Assembly: GCA_036261915.1 (NCBI GenBank)
Contig: DATAJX010000004.1
Location: 155,061 to 219,060, forward strand
Direction: 5' to 3'
From: DATAJX01 sp036261915
GTDB lineage: Bacteria; Pseudomonadota; Alphaproteobacteria; UBA2136; UBA6156
DNA: 64,000 nucleotides
This document shows, one piece after another, positions 53,466 through 63,600 of the stretch (position 1 is its first letter; each line of letters begins with the position of its first letter). The notes under the pieces were generated by a model. The model saw only the letters and a list, made by a program, of their open reading frames with translations. It searched no databases and was not told the origin of the DNA. Both the position numbers and the translations under genes were made by a program.

Positions 53466-53503
53466 GTAATTAAAAGGCCCCGCAAGGGGCCTTTTAATTA
53501 GGT
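53466..53503. terminator. rpoD terminator, long perfect inverted repeat
   Basis: Stem arms TAATTAAAAGGCCCC and GGGGCCTTTTAATTA are separated by GCAA. Bidirectional: it also follows the S74 fibre gene on the minus strand. Confidence 0.85.
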
Positions 53504-53509
53504 TTGTGG

Positions 53510-56500
53510 CTATTTCCGTTGCTGGGCTTCAACGGCCTTTTCCAGCTTTTCAATCCGTTTGCGCAGGTCATCGTTCTCTTTCTTCAGTTCCTGCATGCCC
53601 TGCACCATCGGGGCGATCATGCCCACATAGTTCAGGCTCTTGTAACCTTCCTTGCCCGAAGATGTCAGCACCAGGTTGGGGAACACCTGCTCAACATCCT
53701 GCGCCACAAAACCCCATTCAACGCGGTCCATGCGGTCCTTCATGCGGAACTGCACCGGCTTGAGCAGGGCCAGGCGTTCCATGGCGCTGTTGTAGGGCAG
53801 GGGCTTGATGTCGGTTTTCAGGCGACGGTCCGAAGTATCGGTCAGCACGCCTGTGTAGGAAATATCGCCGGTGATGTTCAGTCCGGTGGCGCTGATGGTG
53901 CCATAAACGTCGAGCTTGGCATTGGGGGCGATAGTGCCGATGCCCACGTTACCGCCGCTGCCGCCGTCTTTCAGTGTCATCAGGGCAAGCCCCGCTCCGT
54001 AGTCGTAAATGTCGAGGCGCTTGGTGCCATCACCGTAAAGTCCGATAAGCGCCGAGCCGCCACCGTTGCCGGTGGCGTTCAGGAACCTGAGGCGGGTCCC
54101 AAGAGCAATGTCACCGCTGACAGCGGCTGCAAACGAAGCGGATGGGGCCATGCCGATGCCGACGTTGCCGCTGGCATAAAGGGAGGTAACGCTGGTGAGG
54201 TTGGCGGTGGCGCTGATGCCGGGGAGGGTAAGCACACCATTGGCATTGAAGTAGCCGGTGTTGACGTTGTTGGTGGTGATGGAAATGATGTTGGAAGCGG
54301 TCTGGGCGATGATGCTGTTGGTGCCGCTGGTAATGCGGTCGCCACTACCGCCCCCGCTGATGCCGGTAAGCCCGCTGCCGTCACCCACAAAGCGGGTGGC
54401 GCTGACCGTGCCGCTTACTTCAAGCGCGGTGGTGGGGCTGGCGATGTTGATACCGATGAGGCTGGCCGATGTGAGGCCTGTGTTCCCGTAAATCACGTTG
54501 GCGATATTGAGCTGGTAGCTGGCGCTGGTCGCAAACAGTTGGGCGTTGTTGCCGATGGCTATGTTGTTGTTGCCGCCGGTCAGGTTGCTGCCGGCACTAT
54601 TACCCACGCCAACATTGAAACTGCCGTTGGTATTACCAAAAAGCGCGCTGTAGCCGATGCCGGCGTTATTGCTGCCGGTTGTATTGCTGTAAAGCGCATT
54701 GGCACCTGTGGCGGCATTGTTGCCACCAGAGGAATTGTTGTTCATCGAGCTGCCGCCGACGGCAATGTTGTTGCCGCCACTTAAATTGTTGTAAAGCGCG
54801 TTGCTGCCAATGCCTACGTTGCCCCCACCACTCGAGTTGCTGTAAAGCGCATAACCGCCGATTGCGGTGTTACCGGTACCATTCACGTTGCTGTAAAGGG
54901 CATAAACGCCATTGGCGGTGTTGTAGGTGCCCCCGCCATTGTTGAAAAGCGTATAAGCGCCATAGGCGCTGTTGTAGCCACCATTTGTATTTTTGAGAAG
55001 GGCCTGAAAGCCCATGGCGCTATTCGCCACGCCGGAGGTGACAGCCGCGAGGGATGAAATACCTACGCTGGTGTTGCTGGTGCCGGTCGTAACCTGGTTA
55101 CCGCCAGCGTTACCCAAAAATACGTTGCCACGCACCGTGCTGGCGCTGGCATCCTGCAAATCGTTGATGGCAATGGTCTCGCTCAGGTTACCGCCGCTGA
55201 TGCCGGTCAGGCGTGAGCCATCCCCTTCAAAGTAAGTGGCGGTGACCACACCATTGGCTTTAATGCCGCCAATGGTGGTGAGGCTGCCGGTAAGGCTGCC
55301 GCTAATGGCGTTACCAATGTTAAGGAAGCTCGATTGGGTGGCTGCGGGTACGTCGGCGCCATCGCCGATGACGATGTTGTAGCTACCGGTGGTAAGCGTG
55401 GCGGCGGTGTTGCCGCCAACAAGGGTATTGCTGTCGCCGCTGGTCACGGCAATCCCCGCCCGGGTGCCCACAAAGGTGCTGCCTTCCATGCCCGCGCCCG
55501 CATAGCCGGCCCGGGCGCCCACCAGCACGCTGTTGCTGACGACCTGGCCGCTGGCACCGAGGCCTGCGTTATAACCGTAAACGGCGTTGTAGCTGCCCGT
55601 CGTGTTATTAGAGAGGGCTGCATATCCGCTGGCGATGTTGTAGTTACCCGTCGTGTTGTTAAAGAGGGCCTGATATCCGCTGGCGATGTTGTATAAGCCC
55701 GTCGTGTTGTTAAAGAGGGCCTGGTATCCGCTGGCGACGTTGTAGCCGCCCATTGTGTTGTTATAGAGGGCCTGGTATCCGCTGGCAACGTTGCCGGTGC
55801 CCGTCGTGTTGCTAACAAGGGCCTGAAAACCGCTGGCGATGTTGTAGAAGCCCGTCGTGTTGTTATAGAGGGCAGAGGCTCCGCTGGCGACGTTGTAGCC
55901 GCCCGTCGTGTTGCTATAGAGGGCATTGTATCCGCTGGCGACGTTGTAGTTACCCGTCGTGTTGCTATAGAGCGTGTATATGCCGCTGGCGACGTTGTAG
56001 CCGCCCGTCGTGTTGCTATAGAGGGCTAGGTATCCGCTGGCGACGTTGCTGCTGCCCGTCGTGTTGTTATAGAGGGCCTGGAATCCGCTGGCGATGTTGG
56101 CGTTGCCCGTCGTGTTTCTATAAAGGGCCTGGAATCCGCTGGCGACGTTGCCGTTGCCCGTCGTGGTACTTGCCAGCGCCCCGATGCCCAAGCCGGTGTT
56201 GGTGTTGCCACCGTTAATGACGCCACCGCCGCCGGAACCGAGGAACAGGTTGCCGCTGGCCACGGTGCTGCTGGCATCCGAAAGGTCGTTGATGGAGATG
56301 GTCTCGCTCAAGTTGGTGCTACCCATGCCGTTGGTGGCCGAAATGTATTTAAAGTACCCGTAGGTGGCACTCACTGTGCCGGTGGTGCCGGTGGCGGAAA
56401 TCAAGGTTGCTCCCACGGCGCTGGCGGTGATCTGGCCGGTGGCGTTGATGTTGCCGGTGGAAAGCACGCTGGTGCCACTGTTGTAGGTCAGGCCGCTGGC

Positions 56501-57934
56501 ACCGGCCAGGTTGCCGCCATCGTTATATTGTATCTGCGTGGTGGCGCCGCTGGGGCTGACGCCCACCGATGGGTTAAGGCCCGAGCCACCCGCACTGCCC
56601 AGCACGATCAGCTCGCTGATGTAGGCCGTCCCGCTCACGTTCAGGCCCGTGGCGCTGATATAGCGGAAGTTACCGTAGGTGGCGCTGACGGTGCCGCCGG
56701 TGGTGGTGGAAACGAGGGCGGCGGTGAGGGTGGGAATATAGCTGGTGCCGCTGCTCAGATAACCCCACACCGTGGCCCCGGTGCTCATGCTCACATAAGT
56801 GGTGGCGCTGTTGGCGATCATGCTGGTGGTGCCGCTGGTGATGCGGTCGCCGCTGCCGCCGCTGATGCCGGTCAGGCGTGAGCCATCCCCTTCAAAGTAA
56901 GTGGCGGTGACCACACCATTGGCTTTAATGCCGCCAATGGTGGTGAGGCTGCCGGTGAGGCTGCCACTAATGGCATTGCCAATGTTCAGCCAGTCGTTGG
57001 TGGCTGCGGCAGGCACGTCGGCATCGGCACCAAGCACAATGTTCCTCGCCCCGGTGGTCAGGGTGGAGGCCGAGCGCGCGCCCACAAGGGTGTTGGAGTT
57101 GCCGCTGCTCACGTTCCGGCCTGCATAGGCACCCACCATCGTATTGCTGTTGCCGCCATTCACCGCGCCAGCAGCCAAGTATCCTATGCCCGTGTTGTCA
57201 CTGCCATTTGTGGCGGTCACGAGGGCATCAGAACCGTAACCGCTATTACGACTACCGCTTTGTCCTCCAAAGCCCGTGGAGGAATAGCCCATAAAGGTAT
57301 TATAGTTGCCAGAACCAACTCGTCCTCCAGCTGAATAGCCTACGCCAGTGTTTCCTACACCTGTCGAATAGAGAAGAGAAAAGTTACCTATAGCGACGTT
57401 CGCCCAGTTGGACGTCATCGTGGAAAGGGCCTGTACACCGACCGCGACGTTTTGATACCCGGTAGTTATAGCCCCAGCAGCTTGATAGCCGATAACGGTA
57501 TTGGAAAGGCCGCCCTTGTTACCCGAGTTGAGGCCGATGAACAGGCTGGAACTGGGGTTGCTGGCGCTCACGTCGCTCAAGTCGTTCAGCGCAATGGTCT
57601 CACTCAGGTTAACGGTCAGCCCGTTGGTGGCGCTGATGTATTTAAAGTACCCGTAGGTGGCACTCACTGTGCCGGTGGTGCTGGTCGAGCTGATGTTGCC
57701 GCTGAAGTTGAGGTTGCCCACCCCGATGCTGCCGATGGTGAAAGTGCCGCTCACCGTGCGCAAACCGGCGCTGCTGTCGCAGGCGATGTCGCGGCCGTCG
57801 GTGTAGCACACCGCGCCGTTCACCAGAGTGGTGGTGGGGCTGATGGTCGCCATGTCGCTCCATTGCTGGGCGTACGCCAGGCTGGGCCCCAAAAGGGCAG
57901 CGGCTAGGGTAAGGGTGCGCCAAAGCGTATTCAT
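53510..57934 (-). CDS. Giant fibre protein with YadA-like repeats and C-terminal S74 chaperone
   Basis: A 1474-residue exported protein with signal peptide MNTLWRTLTLAAALLGPSLA. Long stretches of head-like motifs (AIGxxA, GYQALYNNTTG, GNxNIAxG) suggest a trimeric beta-solenoid fibre. Recurrent connector motifs are SGTVSATYGYFKYISATNGL, GDGSRLTGISGG and GDRITSGTTSMIA. An 11-copy 17-residue repeat covers about residues 595-782. The end is an S74 (endosialidase-type) intramolecular chaperone: TSDRRLKTDIKPLPYNSAME, then EWGFVAQDVEQVFPNLV, and a final coiled coil. Self-cleavage is expected just before the Ser of SDRRLK. No YadA membrane anchor is present. Confidence 0.85.
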   Translation of the reverse strand: MNTLWRTLTLAAALLGPSLAYAQQWSDMATISPTTTLVNGAVCYTDGRDIACDSSAGLRTVSGTFTIGSIGVGNLNFSGNISSTSTTGTVSATYGYFKYISATNGLTVNLSETIALNDLSDVSASNPSSSLFIGLNSGNKGGLSNTVIGYQAAGAITTGYQNVAVGVQALSTMTSNWANVAIGNFSLLYSTGVGNTGVGYSAGGRVGSGNYNTFMGYSSTGFGGQSGSRNSGYGSDALVTATNGSDNTGIGYLAAGAVNGGNSNTMVGAYAGRNVSSGNSNTLVGARSASTLTTGARNIVLGADADVPAAATNDWLNIGNAISGSLTGSLTTIGGIKANGVVTATYFEGDGSRLTGISGGSGDRITSGTTSMIANSATTYVSMSTGATVWGYLSSGTSYIPTLTAALVSTTTGGTVSATYGNFRYISATGLNVSGTAYISELIVLGSAGGSGLNPSVGVSPSGATTQIQYNDGGNLAGASGLTYNSGTSVLSTGNINATGQITASAVGATLISATGTTGTVSATYGYFKYISATNGMGSTNLSETISINDLSDASSTVASGNLFLGSGGGGVINGGNTNTGLGIGALASTTTGNGNVASGFQALYRNTTGNANIASGFQALYNNTTGSSNVASGYLALYSNTTGGYNVASGIYTLYSNTTGNYNVASGYNALYSNTTGGYNVASGASALYNNTTGFYNIASGFQALVSNTTGTGNVASGYQALYNNTMGGYNVASGYQALFNNTTGLYNIASGYQALFNNTTGNYNIASGYAALSNNTTGSYNAVYGYNAGLGASGQVVSNSVLVGARAGYAGAGMEGSTFVGTRAGIAVTSGDSNTLVGGNTAATLTTGSYNIVIGDGADVPAATQSSFLNIGNAISGSLTGSLTTIGGIKANGVVTATYFEGDGSRLTGISGGNLSETIAINDLQDASASTVRGNVFLGNAGGNQVTTGTSNTSVGISSLAAVTSGVANSAMGFQALLKNTNGGYNSAYGAYTLFNNGGGTYNTANGVYALYSNVNGTGNTAIGGYALYSNSSGGGNVGIGSNALYNNLSGGNNIAVGGSSMNNNSSGGNNAATGANALYSNTTGSNNAGIGYSALFGNTNGSFNVGVGNSAGSNLTGGNNNIAIGNNAQLFATSASYQLNIANVIYGNTGLTSASLIGINIASPTTALEVSGTVSATRFVGDGSGLTGISGGGSGDRITSGTNSIIAQTASNIISITTNNVNTGYFNANGVLTLPGISATANLTSVTSLYASGNVGIGMAPSASFAAAVSGDIALGTRLRFLNATGNGGGSALIGLYGDGTKRLDIYDYGAGLALMTLKDGGSGGNVGIGTIAPNAKLDVYGTISATGLNITGDISYTGVLTDTSDRRLKTDIKPLPYNSAMERLALLKPVQFRMKDRMDRVEWGFVAQDVEQVFPNLVLTSSGKEGYKSLNYVGMIAPMVQGMQELKKENDDLRKRIEKLEKAVEAQQRK
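55191..55291 (-). repeat. Long exact repeat, copy 1 (partner 56856-56956)
   Basis: 101 bases identical to 56856-56956, offset 1665 bp (555 codons), in frame within the S74 fibre gene. It encodes the GDGSRLTGISGG connector and TTIGGIKANGVVTATYFE. Confidence 0.85.
55585..56150 (-). repeat. 51-bp coding tandem repeat, about 11 copies
   Basis: A tandem array inside the S74 fibre gene. The unit encodes VASGYQALYNNTTGNYN with variation at a few positions. Unit length is 51 bp (for example GCCCGTCGTG at 55595 and its counterpart at 55646). Units are conserved at Gly, Leu, Asn and Thr positions. Confidence 0.85.
56856..56956 (-). repeat. Long exact repeat, copy 2 (partner 55191-55291)
   Basis: See copy 1. 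Identity over 101 bases without a single difference, including third codon positions, suggests recent duplication or gene conversion. Confidence 0.85.
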
Positions 57935-58040
57935 GGTCTATTTTAATAAGCAGAGTAGGGGGTTGGTGCGAATTCCACCAGCCAACCTGCCCCCCTTTTA
58001 GGCGTATGCATGACGGTATGTGTTTTTTAGGCGCTAAGCC

Positions 58041-59279
58041 TTAGCCGCCATAACGGATGACGATGATCCCCTGGGCACCTTTGCCCGGTTGCCCATCCGC
58101 CCCGCTTGCCGAACCAGCGCCTGAGCCGCCGCCGCCGCCATACAAACCACCCACACCGCCAGCGCCCCCGGTGGCTGCGCCTGAACCGGCGCTACCGACA
58201 CCGCCGCCGCCGCCTGATCCATAGTTGGTCTCCCATTCAGCACCCGCGCCGCCAGGGCTGGCTGCGCTCCCGCCCGACCCTTTGGCCCCGCCTGCACCGC
58301 CACTACCGTTATCGCCTGCACCACCTGCGTTATTCAGGGAACCTGCAATACCGTTGCCGTTCACGCCTGCGGCGCCGCCACCGGCACCCCAGCCGGCACC
58401 GCCACCTCCGGCACCACCCGAGTTTTTCACGGTCCCCACGCCACTGGCCGCAGCTCCACCCGCTGCCGCCGATGGTGAACCATTTACGACACCGCCGCCG
58501 CCGCCCTTAGCCCCAACAACAACTGCCGAACCGGCAATACTGGCGCAATTGCTGGTCGAGTTACATAAATAGGTATCACCCCCCGCACCTCCGGCCACGC
58601 CACTATTATTTGTTCCAACCGTCCCTGAAATACCTACGGAATAGCCTACCGAGCCGCCCGCCGAAAGAGACAGATTACTGATTTTGCTATAGGCGCCGCC
58701 GCCGCCGCCGCCGCTGAAGTAAAGGTTATGAACTGAAGCCCCGGCACCGCCGCCGCCACCAATAACCTCAATCGTGTTGCTCACGCTGGTCCAGTCGGCA
58801 GGTACATTCCAGGTTTGGGCGCCGGTCGAGGTGAGATAAACTGTCGTAAGCGGAACCTGCTTTACCCATTTGCTTGCATTCACCCACGCTGTGCCATTGC
58901 AAAACTGCATCCATTTTGTGGTGGCATTGAAAATGAACTGGCCGCGTTTGGCGGGTGGGCTTGTGCAGTCAGAGCTGCCGCTGGGGTTGCTGTTGCCCAT
59001 GTTCACCCAGTTGTCGCCGTTGCAATACTGCATAACGTTATAGGTGGTGTTGTACATTACCTTGCCCTCAGGCCCCGCCGGATTGTTACAAGGCCCGCTG
59101 CCGCCGCTAATATTGTTGGCGCCCAGGGCTTTCCAGTTGGTGCCGTCGCAAAACTGCAGGTTCTTGTAAGTGGTGCTGTAAAACATCTTCCCGGCCTCTC
59201 CGGCCGGGCCGCTGCAGGCGGCAAAAGCCTGTGCGCTCATCAGCGCACAAGTCATCAAAAGAGCGGCAAGCAGCTTCAT
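58041..59279 (-). CDS. Secreted protein: three two-Cys modules plus glycine-rich domain
   Basis: A 412-residue exported protein with signal peptide MKLLAALLMTCALMSAQAFA. Residues about 21-135 hold three modules of about 38 residues: C..PAGEAGKMFYSTTYKNLQ-FCDGTNW, C..PAGPEGKVMYNTTYNVMQ-YCNGDNW and C..PPAKRGQFIFNATTKWMQ-FCNGTAW. A linker with VYLTSTGAQTWNVPADWTSV leads into a glycine-rich beta domain (about 165-412) ending GIIVIRYGG. Such domains are common in phage tail fibres and bacterial adhesins. The start lies one base after the stop of the BNR gene, so they are coupled. Confidence 0.75.
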   Translation of the reverse strand: MKLLAALLMTCALMSAQAFAACSGPAGEAGKMFYSTTYKNLQFCDGTNWKALGANNISGGSGPCNNPAGPEGKVMYNTTYNVMQYCNGDNWVNMGNSNPSGSSDCTSPPAKRGQFIFNATTKWMQFCNGTAWVNASKWVKQVPLTTVYLTSTGAQTWNVPADWTSVSNTIEVIGGGGGAGASVHNLYFSGGGGGGAYSKISNLSLSAGGSVGYSVGISGTVGTNNSGVAGGAGGDTYLCNSTSNCASIAGSAVVVGAKGGGGGVVNGSPSAAAGGAAASGVGTVKNSGGAGGGGAGWGAGGGAAGVNGNGIAGSLNNAGGAGDNGSGGAGGAKGSGGSAASPGGAGAEWETNYGSGGGGGVGSAGSGAATGGAGGVGGLYGGGGGSGAGSASGADGQPGKGAQGIIVIRYGG

Positions 59280-59280
59280 G

Positions 59281-60675
59281 TTAATTACATACGCCCTTGT
59301 AAATATAACCTGGGCTGTTGCCGGGAGTGGGGTCGCCTGCGTACATCACATTCCCGCCCGCAGCCATGACCATCGATTTATATTTAAGGGGGCTGCCCGG
59401 TGGTGTTTCGTTCGTCCAGGTTCCGGATGCGCCGCTTGAAACCGACATGCGGATATCCGGCGAATTGCTGAATATCATGATCTTCCCGTTTGCCGAGACG
59501 GCTACGCCGCCGCCATCAACTCCAAAACCGCCCGTGTCTGCGTCCCCGATCGTCCATGTTGTTCCTCCGTTGCTTGAAAAAAAGGCCTGACCCAGATTAT
59601 ACGCAGCCAAAAGCGTCTGGCCATTGTCGTTCGAGGCCACCGCGCCCCAAGCACCTGTTCCCAGCGATGTCTGCTGGGTCCAGTTGGCGCCGCCGTCGGT
59701 CGAGATGTAAACATATCCGCCGTTGATCCCTACGATCAGCCGCGAGCCGTCGCTGCTCGAGGCAATGGAGCCCCCGCTGCTGGTTGAAACCCCGGTACGC
59801 TGGGTCCATGTCACGCCGCTATCGGTCGACGTGTAAACATAGCCGCTAGCAGCCAAGGCTGCCAGCTTGGTGCCATCGCTCGAGCTTGCCAAACTGGCCC
59901 AGCTTCGGGCGCCCGAATTGGTTTGTGCCGTCCAGCTGCTGCCACCGTTGGTCGATGTATAAATATAACTGCCTTCAACCGCCGCCGCCACTTTCTGCCC
60001 GTCGGCCGACATCGCCACCCCGCCGAAGAGGTGGGCGCCCAGTGAGGTGGTCGAAACCCATGTCACGCCATTGTCGGCCGAAATCACGCCATAATCATCC
60101 GTACCATCTCCCCTGCGGGGCAGGGCGATCACATATTTGCCGCCAGCCGATATGGCCATGTAATACCATACCCCCAAACCGGCTGCGGTTACCTGGCTCC
60201 ACGTCACGCCATTGGTGCAATCAGTCGTCACAACCGGGTCGCCCGAGGGGACGGCCGACCACTTTGCCGCGTTTGTCCATGCCGTGCCGTTGCAGTATTG
60301 CAGGCGGTTGGTTGTGGTACTGAAGACCATTTGCCCGCGCTTGGCCGGTGGGTTGGTGCAATCTCCCGTGGCGCCGGGGTTTGCCGCCCCCATGTTGATC
60401 CAGTTATCGCCGTTGCAATACATCATCACATTGTTGGTGGTGTTGTAGATCACCTTGCCCGCGGGGCCGGTGGGGTTGCTGCAGGGGCCGGTGCCGCCGC
60501 CTGCATTCGACTTCCCCTGGTTGATCCAGTTGGTGCCGTCGCACAACTGTAAAACCTTGTAATTGGTGCTGTAAACCAGTTTACCTGCGGCGCCGCTGGG
60601 GTTAGTGCAGGCAGCAAACGCCTGCCCGGCCAGGCCTGTCATTAAAACCAGCACAGCGATCATCCCCCCGCGCAT
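59281..60675 (-). CDS. Secreted protein: three two-Cys modules plus BNR-type beta-propeller
   Basis: A 464-residue exported protein with signal peptide MRGGMIAVLVLMTGLAGQAF (a Met at residue 5 is an alternative start). Three modules like those of the next gene: KLVYSTNYKVLQLCDGTNW, KVIYNTTNNVMMYCNGDNW and QMVFSTTTNRLQYCNGTAW. The rest (about 140-464) has BNR/sortilin-like Asp-box repeats, such as SADNGVTWVST, STNGGSSWTAQ, STDSGVTWTQR, STDGGANWTQQ and SSNGGTTWTIG, giving a predicted beta-propeller likely to bind glycans or proteins. The start lies 3 bp after the stop of the giant repeat gene. Confidence 0.78.
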   Translation of the reverse strand: MRGGMIAVLVLMTGLAGQAFAACTNPSGAAGKLVYSTNYKVLQLCDGTNWINQGKSNAGGGTGPCSNPTGPAGKVIYNTTNNVMMYCNGDNWINMGAANPGATGDCTNPPAKRGQMVFSTTTNRLQYCNGTAWTNAAKWSAVPSGDPVVTTDCTNGVTWSQVTAAGLGVWYYMAISAGGKYVIALPRRGDGTDDYGVISADNGVTWVSTTSLGAHLFGGVAMSADGQKVAAAVEGSYIYTSTNGGSSWTAQTNSGARSWASLASSSDGTKLAALAASGYVYTSTDSGVTWTQRTGVSTSSGGSIASSSDGSRLIVGINGGYVYISTDGGANWTQQTSLGTGAWGAVASNDNGQTLLAAYNLGQAFFSSNGGTTWTIGDADTGGFGVDGGGVAVSANGKIMIFSNSPDIRMSVSSGASGTWTNETPPGSPLKYKSMVMAAGGNVMYAGDPTPGNSPGYIYKGVCN

Positions 60676-60678
60676 GGC

Positions 60679-63600
60679 TTACCTGTTCAGGCAAATCTGC
60701 GGTTTGCCGCTGGTGCCGTTGTACCGCATGGTGCCGTAATCGCCGCTGGTGCAGCCAATGGCCGTGGGGCTGTTCAACTTCACCAGGCTGGTCGAAATGG
60801 TGGTGAGGTAAGCGCTGGTGGTACTAATGGTGCCGGTAAACAGCACGCCGGTGCCGCTGGTGTAGGTCAGGCCGCTGCTGGCGCCCAGCTCGCCGTTGTC
60901 GTTGAACTGGATCTGGGTGTTTGCCCCGGCGGCGCTCGAGCTGATGCTGATCACCGGGTCAAGGCCCGCGCCGGTGGCCGTGCCCATCACGATCAGGTCG
61001 CTCACATAAGCGGTGCCGCTGACGTTCAATGTGGTGGCGCTCAGGTAGCGGAAGTTGCCGTAAGTAGCGCTGACGGTACCGCCCGAAGTAGTGGAAACCA
61101 GAGCCGCAGTAAGGGTGGGAATGTAACTGGTGCCGCTGCTCAGGTAACCCCAGGTGGTGGCGCCGGTGGTCAGGCTGATGTAGGTAGTCGCGCTGTTGGC
61201 AATGGCATTGGTGGTGCCGCTGGTGATGCGGTCACCACTGCCGCCACCGCCCAGCCCATTGGTGGCGCTGATGTACTTGAAGTACCCGTAAGTGGCGCTG
61301 ACCGTGCCGGTAATGCCGGTGGCCGAAAGCCCGGCGCCGTTATACACCCCGCTGGTGCTCACCACGGTAATGGCGGTATCGCCCAGCACCACCTGGTTGT
61401 TGGCGGTGGCCGAGGTATTGGCCCCCAGCAGCGTCACGTTGCTGTAAATATTGTTTTTACCGGCATTGGTCCCCACGGCGGTCACGGTGGTGCCACTGTT
61501 CGCATTGCCCGCGTAATAACCCAGGGCGGTCAGCTCGTCTGAAAGGTTGCTGCCCGCGGCGCTGTTACCGATCGCTGTAATGTTGCTGCCGTAGTTGTTG
61601 CTGGCAGCACCATTGCCAACCGCAACAAGGCTGTTGCCGCTGTTCGAGCTGGCGGCGTTGCCGCCGAAGGCCGAAACACCGCTGCCGGTATTCTGGTAGC
61701 CCGCATATTCCCCCACCAATAAATTGCCGAACCCTGCATTCTCCGTACCAGCATTGTTACCGAACATCATGATGCCCGAGCCGGTGTTGTTTTTCCCGGC
61801 ATTCGACCCCACCGCCATGTTGCCCGAGCCCGTATTCCCCATCAGGGCCTGGCTCCCTATCCCCATTACCGAGCTGCCGGTATTGTTCTGGCCTGCGCTG
61901 TCGCCAATGAACATGCCGCCGCTACCGCTGTTGGCCTTGCCGGCGTTCTGGCCAATGGCCATCAGGCCGTAGCCCTGGTTCTGGTAACCGGCCTCCTTGC
62001 CCATTACAACTAAGTTGTTCTGGATGTTCTCAAAAGCGGCGTTCTGGCCAATGGCAATAACCTGGCTGCCGCTGTTGTTATAGGCGGCCTGGTAACCCAC
62101 GGCGATGACGTCCTCATTGCTGCCCGAAGCCGCCTGGTTACCAATGGCAATGCTGTTGTCAAAGTCGTAGGACATGTCGGCCAGCGCACGGTAACCAATG
62201 GCCACGTTGCCGCTGGCCGAGCCTGCGGCGTTCAGGGCCTGGTAACCCAAAGCCACATTGCTGTTGCCCGAGGTCATGTTGGCACCGGTGCCGATGCCCA
62301 CGGTGGTGTTGTACAGGCCGCCGTCGATCGCGTTGCCGCCGCCGCTGCCTAAAAACATGTTGCCGGAAGCCACAGTGCTCGAAGCATCCTTCAGGTCGTT
62401 GATGGCAATGGTTTCAGAAAGATTAACGCTCAACCCATTGGTGGCTGAAATGTACTTGAAGTACCCGTAAGTGGCGCTGACCGTACCAGTGGCGGCCGTG
62501 GCGCTGATCAGGTTGGCGCCAACAGCGGTCGCGGTGATCTGGCCCGACGCGTTGATATTACCCGCGCCGATGCTGTTGGCCGTCAGCGTATTAAAGGTGG
62601 CGGTATTGCCATTAACATTGGTGGCGCTCACCGTGCCGCCGCTGGTGGTGCTGATGAGCGTGGCGCCGGTCAAATTGCCGGTGAGGCTGATGCCGTTGGT
62701 CAGCGTCGCCAACCCAACGGCATAAACGGTGGTGAAGCTGGCCTGGTTGGAAGTGGTGCTGATCCCCACCGCCGCAAAGATACCCGCCGGGCTGTACCAG
62801 CCGGTGGTGTTGCCTGCACTGGTGAAGCTGACGTAGCCGGTGTTGTTGTTGGCATAAACGGCAGTGGTGCCGCTCACAATGCGGTCGCTGCTACCGGCGG
62901 TCACGCCGGTCAGGCCCGAACCGTCACCGGTGAAGGTTCCGTTAATGGCGGTGCCGCTGATGTAACGGAAGTAACCGTACGTACCCGATACCGTGCCAGT
63001 CGGGCCGGTCGCATTCACCATATTGGTGCTTACGGTGTTGGCTGCAATGGTGCTTACCGTCACGCTGCCAGTGCTGTTGGAAATATTCTGCAGCACGGTC
63101 GGCACGTTGGTGATGTCGTACCAGTCGGTGCTCAGGTTCATGCCTGCGCCACCCGCGCTTCCCATCACGATCAGGTCGCTCACATAAGCGGTGCCGCTGA
63201 CGTTCAATGTGGTGGCGCTCAGGTAGCGGAAGTTGCCGTAGGTGGCGCTTACGGTGCCGTTAACGGTCGAAGAAACCAGCGCGGCGGTAAGGGTGGGCAG
63301 GTAGCTGGTGGCGCTGCTCAGGTAACCCCAGGTGGTGGCCCCGGTGCTCAGGCTGATGTACGTGGTGGCACTGTTGACAAGGGCGGTGGTGGTGCCACTG
63401 GTAATGCGGTCGCCGCTCACGCTCAGATTGGTCAACCCGCTGCCGTCGCCTACAAAGTTGGTGGCACTTACGGTACCGTTCACCTCAAGCTTCGCCGTGG
63501 GCGATAAAGTGCCGATCCCCACAAAGTCGTTGTTGGCAATTATAAAAGGCGCCGTCGAGCTTGCAAGGTTGATAACCCTGAAAATTGTGTCATTGCCAGC

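Noticed and set aside
55585..56150. A CRISPR array
   Set aside because: The 51-bp repeats are contiguous and coding, without spacers, and no cas genes are near.
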